DNA from: Bacteroidales bacterium
GTDB taxonomy: Bacteria > Bacteroidota > Bacteroidia > Bacteroidales > UBA7960
Assembly: GCA_007128045.1 (NCBI GenBank)
Contig: SKYG01000200.1
Coordinates: 1 to 5,131 of the forward strand
Direction: 5' to 3'
DNA: 5,131 bases
Of the stretch, positions 1 to 5,131 are shown piece after piece. The notes beneath the pieces are model-generated. The model was not told the origin of the DNA and did not search any database. It was given only the letters and a program-made list of their open reading frames with translations. The number at the start of each line of letters is the position of its first letter. The first letter of the stretch is position 1. A program made the position numbers and the translations under genes.

Positions 1-1
1 G

Positions 2-184
2 CACGCCGCCATATTAATAAAAGATGAAGACGCTGCCAGCCGGCTTGGAACAGAAGTACCCGGCCTCATACATGACGAAGAGAGAAAGCAACGGCTAACA
101 GAAAACATCGCAGAACTGACATTTCGTGATGCGGCAGAAGCGATTGCTGACATCGCTTTAGGAATGGTGAATGGGGAATTGTGA
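2..184 (+). CDS. murG: MurG C-terminal end (partial, 5' end outside window)
   Basis: These are the last 60 codons of a gene whose start lies left of the window; the reading frame begins at base 2 and ends at TGA 182-184. MurG is the membrane-associated glycosyltransferase that transfers GlcNAc from UDP-GlcNAc to lipid I, giving lipid II. The visible tail starts HAAILIKDEDA and continues to LTFRDAAEAIADIALG, which fits the end of the C-terminal Rossmann domain of MurG: an 'AA.LI.D' stretch, then a final helix with a DAAE-type segment. The position directly before murC also matches the usual Bacteroidota dcw order. The catalytic and UDP-GlcNAc-binding regions are not in view, so the call rests on the tail and on synteny. 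The last residues (MVNGEL, after a shared Gly) are encoded by the heptamer array at 162-259, so the original C-terminus has probably been overwritten or extended by the repeat. Confidence 0.85.
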   Translation, partial: HAAILIKDEDAASRLGTEVPGLIHDEERKQRLTENIAELTFRDAAEAIADIALGMVNGEL

Positions 185-259
185 ATGGTGAATTGAGAAT
201 TGAGAATTGTGAATTGTGAATGGGGAATTATGAATTGTGAATTGTGAATGGAGAATTTT
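162..259 (+). repeat. Fourteen-unit heptanucleotide tandem repeat across the murG/murC junction
   Basis: Read from base 162, the sequence divides into 14 consecutive 7-base units with no insertion or deletion. Each begins GAAT. Unit by unit: GAATGGT, GAATGGG, GAATTGT, GAATGGT, GAATTGA, GAATTGA, GAATTGT, GAATTGT, GAATGGG, GAATTAT, GAATTGT, GAATTGT, GAATGGA, GAATTTT. The last unit is the most diverged and marks the right edge. The array includes the murG stop (182-184), exactly fills the 63-base intergenic gap (nine unit lengths) and carries the murC ATG (248-250). There is no C on the + strand from 157 to 261. A higher-order pattern is visible: 204-224 and 232-252 match at 20 of 21 bases. Heptanucleotide tandem arrays are known as a class (for example the STRR repeats of filamentous cyanobacteria); I infer no homology to those. 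No coding or mobile function is evident. Confidence 0.93.
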
Positions 260-1609
260 GACCAAATACGTAGTATGTATTTCCTTGGTATCGGGGGAAT
301 TGGCATGAGTGCACTGGCCAGGTATTTTCACAGCCGGGGTGTGCGCGTATGTGGATATGACAGAATTCCAACCTCTTTAACGGATAGTTTACAGCAAGAA
401 GGGATGGAGATTCACTTTACGGAGGATAGACAGTTAATACCCGACGACACAGAGCTCGTCGTATATACTCCGGCTATTCCGGTCAATAGCTTATTGTTTG
501 CCCATCTGGCGGGCACCCATATTCCCATGAAGAAGAGGGCGGAAATTATTGGCATGATAGGAGCAGGCTTGCCAACCATAGCCATTGCAGGCACACATGG
601 CAAGACAACGATCTGTTGCATGCTGGCCCACATTTTTATGGTAGCCAATATGCCGTTCGAAGGTCTGATGGGTGGCATCGCCACCAACTACAACACCAAC
701 TACCTCAGCATTGCCGGTGCCCGCTGGATGCTGGTAGAAGCTGATGAATACGACCGGTCTTTCCTTCATTTGAACCCGGAAATGGCCCTGATCACTTCTA
801 TAGATGCCGATCACCTTGACATCTATGGATCTGAAAACAAGCTAAGAGATTCTTTTGTTGAATTTACCCAAAATATTAAGCCCCAGGGCCTGCTGCTAAT
901 AAAAGAAGGAATCGACATACCTGTCAGGCATCAGGCAAGACAATACACGTATCACCTTCAGAAGCATTCTGATTTTTATGCATCAGAATATACCCTGAAG
1001 GATGGGCAGTTTTTTGTAAACATGGCAGGCCACATTCAGATAAACACATTCAGGATGGGGCTTTCTGGCCGGCATAACATTGAAAATGCCATTGCTGCCG
1101 CGGCCCTGGCAAGCTTTGCCGGAGTCGAAAGCAAAGATATACAACACGGGCTAAGCAGTTTCATGGGTGTAAAGCGCCGATTCGAGGTGTGCTTCAGGCA
1201 TCCGGAAACGACCTATATAGACGATTATGCACATCACCCCGAAGAGCTTAAAGCATGCATAGAGGCCGTGCGGGAATTGTTTCCCGGCAAAAAGATCACC
1301 GGTATATTTCAGCCACACCTCTTTTCCCGAACCAGGGATCTGGCTTCCGGATTTGCCAATAGTCTGGCCATGCTCGACGAATTGATCCTGCTCGATATCT
1401 ATCCGGCCAGGGAGGAGCCGATACCCGGGATCAATGCAGCCTGGTTATTGGAACAGATTCCGCTGAGCAACAAATCGATGGTATCAAAAGAACAACTCGT
1501 CAGAGTACTCGAACGAAAAAATACAGAAATATTGATCACCCTGGGGGCCGGAGATATAGACAAACTGGTGAGCCCTATCAGGGAAATGCTTGAAAAGAAA
1601 CTATTGTAA
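248..1609 (+). CDS. murC: UDP-N-acetylmuramate--L-alanine ligase MurC
   Basis: MurC is the cytoplasmic ATP-dependent Mur ligase that joins L-alanine to UDP-MurNAc, the first step in building the peptidoglycan stem peptide. At 453 residues it is full length for the family. The N-terminal UDP-binding domain opens with the Rossmann-type GIGGIGMSALARYF (residues 14-27). The central ATPase domain has the P-loop AGTHGKTT (114-121, Lys119), EADEYDRSFL (from 164) and DADHLDIYG (from 186). GRHNIENA (from 274) leads into the C-terminal domain, which carries DDYAHHPEE (325-333). All key motifs are present. ATG 248 is the furthest upstream start possible, because an in-frame TGA at 245-247 touches it; the next Met, codon 10 (base 275), would leave almost nothing ahead of the Rossmann strand. 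There is no Shine-Dalgarno sequence, and the start codon and residues MENF come from the heptamer array. The stop lies 2 bases before ftsQ, pointing to tight coupling. Confidence 0.97.
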   Translation: MENFDQIRSMYFLGIGGIGMSALARYFHSRGVRVCGYDRIPTSLTDSLQQEGMEIHFTEDRQLIPDDTELVVYTPAIPVNSLLFAHLAGTHIPMKKRAEIIGMIGAGLPTIAIAGTHGKTTICCMLAHIFMVANMPFEGLMGGIATNYNTNYLSIAGARWMLVEADEYDRSFLHLNPEMALITSIDADHLDIYGSENKLRDSFVEFTQNIKPQGLLLIKEGIDIPVRHQARQYTYHLQKHSDFYASEYTLKDGQFFVNMAGHIQINTFRMGLSGRHNIENAIAAAALASFAGVESKDIQHGLSSFMGVKRRFEVCFRHPETTYIDDYAHHPEELKACIEAVRELFPGKKITGIFQPHLFSRTRDLASGFANSLAMLDELILLDIYPAREEPIPGINAAWLLEQIPLSNKSMVSKEQLVRVLERKNTEILITLGAGDIDKLVSPIREMLEKKLL

Positions 1610-1611
1610 CT

Positions 1612-2403
1612 ATGATAAGGAACATGATTCATATCGTGCTTATCAGCGCATTGCTGGCAACAACCCTGGTACTCCTGGGCTTCGCAACAAAGAGCAACCA
1701 ACTGTTGCCATGCGAAACAGTTGTCGTATATGTTGATCAGAGGTGTGGAAACAAATTTATTGAGCCTTCCGATATCGAAAAAAACGTTAGGGAACGAATA
1801 GGTGATCGCTTGGGTAAACCGCTCGAACAAGGATCCCTGAACATGGTAAAACAACTTGTTGAAGGCAATCCCTATGTTGCTAAAGCAGCAATTTACCGTA
1901 CCATTGATGGTGACCTCCACATCCGGATAAGGCAGCATGAGCCATTGGTGAGGGTGATCAACAACAAAAACCAAAGCTATTATATCAGCCAGACAGGCAA
2001 GTTGTTGCCCGTAAGCCGAAACTATTCAGCCAGGGTGATGGTTGCCACAGGAAACATTCAACAAGGCTACTCACAAACGGTTGACCTTCTCTCCCCTGCT
2101 GATCCTGAAACAATCACCAAAAGCGAACAACAGCTAAGAGACCTGTTTCAGCTTTCAAGGATCATTCACAATGATCCTTTTTGGAAGTCATTGATAGATC
2201 AGATGTATATTACCAACAATGGGCAGTTCGAGTTAACCCCTATGAATGGGGCGCACACGATTGAATTTGGCGGGTTGGAAGAAGCAGAAGAAAAGTTTCA
2301 AAAGCTTGAGCTGTTTTACAGAGTAGGATTGCATGAAGTTGGATGGAATTACTACACAAGAATTAACCTGAAATATGATAAGCAAATAGTTTGCTCTAAA
2401 TAA
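1612..2403 (+). CDS. ftsQ: Cell division protein FtsQ (bitopic, POTRA domain)
   Basis: FtsQ is a single-pass inner-membrane divisome protein that bridges cytoplasmic ring components and septal peptidoglycan synthesis. The 263-residue product has a very short basic cytoplasmic tail (MIRN), one hydrophobic segment at about residues 5-25 (IHIVLISALLATTLVLLGFA), then a periplasmic part. Residues about 36-113 fit a POTRA domain, including NPYVAKAAIYR (from 86) and IRIRQHEPLVRVIN, the strand that ends many FtsQ POTRA domains. The remainder is the beta domain, containing NDPFW (187-191) and the C-terminal VGWNYYTRINLKYDKQIVC segment, typical of Bacteroidota FtsQ as I know it. Sequence conservation is low in this family, so position between murC and ftsA adds weight. 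Met5 (base 1624) is an alternative start that would remove the cytoplasmic tail; ATG 1612 is preferred because it sits 2 bases after the murC stop. Cysteines at 34, 45 and 261 would lie outside the cytoplasm. Confidence 0.93.
   Translation: MIRNMIHIVLISALLATTLVLLGFATKSNQLLPCETVVVYVDQRCGNKFIEPSDIEKNVRERIGDRLGKPLEQGSLNMVKQLVEGNPYVAKAAIYRTIDGDLHIRIRQHEPLVRVINNKNQSYYISQTGKLLPVSRNYSARVMVATGNIQQGYSQTVDLLSPADPETITKSEQQLRDLFQLSRIIHNDPFWKSLIDQMYITNNGQFELTPMNGAHTIEFGGLEEAEEKFQKLELFYRVGLHEVGWNYYTRINLKYDKQIVCSK
2157..2179 (+). other. Perfect 10-bp hairpin with triloop followed by T residues, inside ftsQ
   Basis: AAGGATCATT (2157-2166), loop CAC (2167-2169) and AATGATCCTT (2170-2179) form a perfect inverted repeat. 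Three more T residues follow (2180-2182), so with the end of the right arm there is a run of five T. The shape resembles a small intrinsic terminator, but the stem has only three G-C pairs and the T run is short and partly inside the stem. It lies over ftsQ codons for RIIHNDPF, where the protein sequence is probably constrained, so it may be fortuitous. If it is active it would act as a weak attenuator or RNA-processing site within the operon. Confidence 0.35.
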
Positions 2404-2411
2404 ATATTGCT

Positions 2412-3686
2412 ATGGAATTAAATGACATTATTGTAGGTCTTGATATAGGTTCAACGAAGATAGCCTGTATTGCTGGCAGGAAGAACGAATATGGCAAAGT
2501 AGAGATTCTTGGATTGGGTCGTGCTGATTCGCTAGGCGTAAACCGTGGTGTTGTGGAAAACATCCAACATACTGTTGATTCGATACGAAGGGCTGTGGAA
2601 GAGGCAAGTCAAAGCTCAGGGGTGGAAATCAAGGTAGTAAACGTAGGCATCGCGGGTCAGCATATACGCAGCTTGCAGCATAGAGGCAACATCATGAGAA
2701 ACAGCATGGAAGAAGAGATATCCGAATCCGACACCCAGAATCTCGAAGAGAACATGCATAAGCTGGCCCTGCCACCAGGTGAGGAGATCATCCATGTTAT
2801 CCCGCAGGAGTATATCATTGATGGGCAGCAGGGTATCCGGCATCCTATTGGGATGGCAGGGAGTTGTCTGGAGGCCAATTTTCATATCATCACAGGAAAG
2901 GTTGCTGCTGCCAAAAACATCGAGAAGTGTGTGACAAAAGCAGGATTGGAGATATCCGACATGATCCTTGAGCCCCTGGCATCAGCAGAATCAGTGCTGA
3001 GCATGGAAGAAAAAGAGGCAGGAGTGGTATTGGTAGATATCGGAGGTGGCACCACAGACCTGGCCATCTTTCAGGATGACATCATCAGACATACCGCGGT
3101 AATACCACTGGGCGGCAATGTCATCACCGAAGATATCAAAGAGGGATGTTCCATTATCCGCAACCAGGCAGAGGCGTTGAAAAAAAGCTTTGGATCAGCT
3201 CTGGCCAGCGAGAACAGGGATGAAGAGATTGTATCGATTCCGGGACTTAAAGGGAGAGACCCGAAAGAAATTTCCTTGCGAAACCTGGCACATATTATTC
3301 AGGCACGTATGGAAGAAATTATTGAGCATGTTTATTATGAGATAAAAACATCAGGCTTTGAAAAGAAACTCATAGCAGGTATAGTACTCACAGGAGGAGG
3401 AAGCCAGCTGAAACATGCTGCACAGCTCACCTCTTTCATCACCGGTATGGATACGCGCATAGGCTATCCGAACGAGCACCTGGCCCGGTCTCCTTCAGGA
3501 GAAGTAGGCAGCCCGATGCATGCCACGGGTGTCGGTCTGGTGATAAAGGGGTTTCAGAAACTGGAACATGTAAGGAAGCAGCAGCACAAAGCCTTGCCTC
3601 AACAACCTAAAACAAAAGGAGGGTTCTTTGACAAAATATTGAGCAAAGGCATCGAATTCTTTGAAAAAGACAGCAATATACAATAA
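2412..3686 (+). CDS. ftsA: Cell division protein FtsA (actin-like FtsZ membrane tether)
   Basis: FtsA is the actin-family ATPase that anchors FtsZ filaments to the cytoplasmic membrane and helps recruit later divisome proteins. The 424-residue product has the actin-fold signatures in order: phosphate-1 DIGSTK (11-16), phosphate-2 DIGGGTTD (209-216) and the adenosine motif LTGGGSQL (326-333). The region between phosphate-1 and phosphate-2 includes the FtsA-specific 1C (SHS2) domain at roughly residues 83-165, with VVNVGIAGQHIRS just before it and IPQEYIIDGQQGIRHPIGM within. A basic, Gln-rich linker after about residue 383 leads to a C-terminal amphipathic helix, GGFFDKILSKGIEFF (403-417), the expected membrane-targeting sequence. 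The gene starts 8 bases after the ftsQ stop with no Shine-Dalgarno sequence. Length and motifs are complete, and nothing looks degenerate. MreB and DnaK are excluded by the 1C domain and the C-terminal helix. Confidence 0.97.
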   Translation: MELNDIIVGLDIGSTKIACIAGRKNEYGKVEILGLGRADSLGVNRGVVENIQHTVDSIRRAVEEASQSSGVEIKVVNVGIAGQHIRSLQHRGNIMRNSMEEEISESDTQNLEENMHKLALPPGEEIIHVIPQEYIIDGQQGIRHPIGMAGSCLEANFHIITGKVAAAKNIEKCVTKAGLEISDMILEPLASAESVLSMEEKEAGVVLVDIGGGTTDLAIFQDDIIRHTAVIPLGGNVITEDIKEGCSIIRNQAEALKKSFGSALASENRDEEIVSIPGLKGRDPKEISLRNLAHIIQARMEEIIEHVYYEIKTSGFEKKLIAGIVLTGGGSQLKHAAQLTSFITGMDTRIGYPNEHLARSPSGEVGSPMHATGVGLVIKGFQKLEHVRKQQHKALPQQPKTKGGFFDKILSKGIEFFEKDSNIQ

Positions 3687-3779
3687 CCTATATTTATTAA
3701 CACATTACTGTTGATAAATATATAAACCAGAATCATACAAAAAAGAAATACAAATAATTACCTTCACAAATTCATTGTT
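3687..3779 (+). promoter_or_regulatory. A/T-rich ftsA-ftsZ intergenic leader, possible ftsZ promoter region
   Basis: This 93-base gap is the longest in the window and about 22% GC, well below the flanking genes. Its left third holds an inverted repeat (3689-3722) and its right part is A-rich with no Shine-Dalgarno sequence before the ftsZ ATG, as is usual for Bacteroidota. The break in otherwise tight gene packing suggests that ftsZ has its own promoter or that the leader controls its translation. I looked for the Bacteroidota-type -7 element (TAnnTTTG) and found only a weak partial match, TACCTTCA at 3759-3766. TTGATA at 3711-3716 resembles a sigma70 -35 box but has no convincing -10 partner. 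No specific promoter is called. Confidence 0.4.
3689..3722 (+). repeat. 13-bp A/T-rich inverted repeat just after the ftsA stop
   Basis: Left arm TATATTTATTAAC (3689-3701) and right arm GTTGATAAATATA (3710-3722) are complementary at 12 of 13 positions; the remaining pair, T3698 with G3713, would be a G-U wobble in RNA. The loop is ACATTACT (3702-3709). The left arm begins two bases after the ftsA TAA. The stem has a single G-C pair, at its loop end, and no T run follows, so it is a poor intrinsic terminator. It could be an operator for a dimeric DNA-binding protein, a transcript-end or stability element, or a weak attenuator; the sequence alone does not decide. Confidence 0.6.
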
Positions 3780-5131
3780 ATGACAACAGATATGATCAAA
3801 TTTGACCTGCCAAAAAATCAGTCGTCAATTATAAAAGTCCTGGGCGTTGGAGGCGGGGGCAGCAATGCTGTAAACCATATGTTCAGTCAGGGTATTGAGG
3901 GTGTTGACTTCTTTGTTTGCAACACTGACAGCCAGGCTTTGGAGATGAGTCCTGTTCCAAACAGGATGCAGCTTGGCGTAAACCTTACCGAGGGCCGGGG
4001 CGCAGGAAGTATTCCTGAAGTAGGAAAGAATGCCGCCATAGAAGACCTGGAAAGGATCAAAGAAATCCTGTCAAAGAACACCAAAATGCTATTTATAACA
4101 GCTGGGATGGGAGGCGGTACGGGCACAGGAGCCGCTCCGATCATAGCAAAAGCATCTAAGGAACTCGGCATTCTCACTGTGGGCATCGTTACCATCCCAT
4201 TTGCATTTGAAGGGAGAAAACGCAGGCAGCAAGCCGATGAGGGCATCCAGGAACTCAAAGAAAATGTTGACACCCTGCTCGTGATCTGCAACGACCGGCT
4301 CCGCGAACTGTACGGAAACCTGTCGGTCAGTGATGCGTTTGGACAGGCAGATAATGTGCTCACAACGGCGGCTAAAGGCATAGCAGAGATCATTACCCTG
4401 ACAGGAAACATCAACGTAGACTTTGCTGATGTAAGGACAGTGATGTCAAACTCAGGGGTGGCCATCATGGGCAGTGGCAGTGCAGAAGGCGAGAACAGGG
4501 CCCGACAATCGGTGGAAATAGCCTTGTCATCGCCCCTTCTCAATGACAACCACATCAGGGGAGCAAAGAATATTTTGCTGAATATTACCAGTGGCAAGGA
4601 AGAAATTCTCATGGATGAGATCACAGAGATCACCGACTATATCCAACAGGAGGCCGGATCCACGGCAGAGATCATCTGGGGCCTGGGCAATGATCCATCA
4701 CTGGAAAACAAAATCAATATTACACTGGTAGCCACAGGCTTTGGCGAAGGCAGTACGGTCTCGCCGGAACTGGAAAAGCAAAAGCCATTTAAAACAGTTC
4801 ATACCCTCAACGACGCAAAGCCTGTAGTAACTGTATCAGAGCAAAAGGTTGCCGGCAAAACACATGAGGTGGATGGCATTTTATTTACCACTAAAAAGGA
4901 AAGTCAACAACAAAAGGAAGACCAGTTTAAGCCAAAAAAAGAAATAACCAGACATACACTGGATTTCGAGCCCGTTGGCAATATCAAATCTACTGCCAAA
5001 CCAGATGAGTCACGGCAACAAGATTCCAGCCCCTTTAAGCAGGCACTGGGTCAGGTCGGGCCATTTTCAAATCCTGTATCAGAAGAGGAGCTGCAACAAA
5101 AGATAAGAGACAGGGAACAACGGCTAAGAGA
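3780..5131 (+). CDS. ftsZ: Cell division protein FtsZ (partial, 3' end outside window)
   Basis: FtsZ is the tubulin-like GTPase that forms the cytokinetic Z-ring. The window holds 450 complete codons plus two bases, with no stop. The N-terminal GTP-binding domain carries GVGGGGSNAV (22-31), CNTD (47-50) and the tubulin signature GGGTGTG (111-117). The T7 synergy loop NVDFAD (212-217) has the Asp residues that complete the GTPase site of the neighbouring subunit. The globular domain ends near TGFGEG (319-324). From about 325 on lies a charged, Gln- and Lys-rich, low-complexity linker, still running at the window edge; the conserved C-terminal peptide that binds FtsA should lie beyond 5131. ATG 3780 gives MTTDMIKFDLPKNQSSIIKV; Met5 (3792) is a weaker alternative. 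The 93-base A/T-rich gap from ftsA suggests separate control of FtsZ level. All catalytic motifs are intact. Confidence 0.98.
   Translation, partial: MTTDMIKFDLPKNQSSIIKVLGVGGGGSNAVNHMFSQGIEGVDFFVCNTDSQALEMSPVPNRMQLGVNLTEGRGAGSIPEVGKNAAIEDLERIKEILSKNTKMLFITAGMGGGTGTGAAPIIAKASKELGILTVGIVTIPFAFEGRKRRQQADEGIQELKENVDTLLVICNDRLRELYGNLSVSDAFGQADNVLTTAAKGIAEIITLTGNINVDFADVRTVMSNSGVAIMGSGSAEGENRARQSVEIALSSPLLNDNHIRGAKNILLNITSGKEEILMDEITEITDYIQQEAGSTAEIIWGLGNDPSLENKINITLVATGFGEGSTVSPELEKQKPFKTVHTLNDAKPVVTVSEQKVAGKTHEVDGILFTTKKESQQQKEDQFKPKKEITRHTLDFEPVGNIKSTAKPDESRQQDSSPFKQALGQVGPFSNPVSEEELQQKIRDREQRLR

Noticed and set aside
162..259. CRISPR array or MITE as an explanation for the repeat.
   Set aside because: The units are 7 bases and directly contiguous with no spacers, so it is not CRISPR. 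There are no terminal inverted repeats or target-site duplication, so a transposable element is not supported.
966..989. An 8-bp inverted repeat inside murC (ATTCTGAT and ATCAGAAT with an 8-base loop).
   Set aside because: It is short, A/T-rich, has a large loop and no T run, and is within chance expectation for coding DNA of this length.
1399..1974. A 191-codon open frame on the minus strand across the murC/ftsQ junction.
   Set aside because: It overlaps two well-supported genes, has no recognisable domain and would need its own promoter inside ftsQ. Treated as a chance antisense frame.
3711..3739. A sigma70-like promoter with TTGATA at 3711-3716 and CATACA at 3734-3739.
   Set aside because: The spacing is 17 bases, but the -10 matches the consensus at only three positions, and Bacteroidota primary sigma factors prefer a different motif. 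The -35-like box is also part of the inverted repeat.
3887..4633. A 248-codon open frame on the minus strand opposite ftsZ.
   Set aside because: It lies wholly inside the strongly supported ftsZ coding sequence, and its Ser-, Met- and Pro-rich translation resembles no family I recognise. It is explained by codon bias of ftsZ read in reverse.
1..5131. A novel accessory system such as defence, mobile or biosynthetic genes.
   Set aside because: Every coding stretch belongs to the conserved dcw cluster in its expected order, with intact catalytic motifs and no foreign gene. The unusual content is limited to repeats and junctions.

Overview
The window is a stretch of the division and cell wall (dcw) cluster of a member of the Bacteroidota. 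All genes lie on the + strand in the order murG (3' end only), murC, ftsQ, ftsA, ftsZ (5' part only, running off the right edge). Three things suggest the phylum: murC is followed directly by ftsQ, with no murB or ddl between them; the FtsQ, FtsA and FtsZ sequences have a Bacteroidota flavour (for example FtsZ opening with DLPKNQSSIIKV and FtsQ ending near GWNYYTRINLKY); and no gene has a clear Shine-Dalgarno sequence, the bases before the start codons being A/T-rich instead. Placement below phylum, perhaps Bacteroidales or a relative, is a guess.

Layout: 2-184 is the C-terminal 60 codons of murG. Bases 162-259 form an uninterrupted array of fourteen 7-base units, GAAT-KGN in type. The array encodes the last residues and stop of MurG, fills the whole 63-base gap, and supplies the start codon and first four residues of MurC. 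murC (248-1609), ftsQ (1612-2403) and ftsA (2412-3686) then follow with gaps of 2 and 8 bases, so they are almost certainly co-transcribed and probably translationally coupled. A 93-base gap of about 22% GC (3687-3779) separates ftsA from ftsZ and holds a 13-bp A/T-rich inverted repeat just after the ftsA stop. ftsZ begins at 3780 and is open to the end of the window.

The genes work in sequence. MurG and MurC act in cytoplasmic and membrane-associated steps of peptidoglycan precursor synthesis: MurC adds the first amino acid to UDP-MurNAc, and MurG makes lipid II. FtsZ polymerises into the Z-ring, FtsA ties it to the membrane through its C-terminal amphipathic helix, and FtsQ is the bitopic divisome protein with a periplasmic POTRA domain that links the ring to septal wall synthesis.

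The protein-coding content is ordinary and intact, and I do not see an undescribed multi-gene system. The unusual content is in the DNA between and within the genes: the C-free heptamer array at the murG/murC junction, the inverted repeat after ftsA, and a perfect 10-bp hairpin followed by T residues inside ftsQ.
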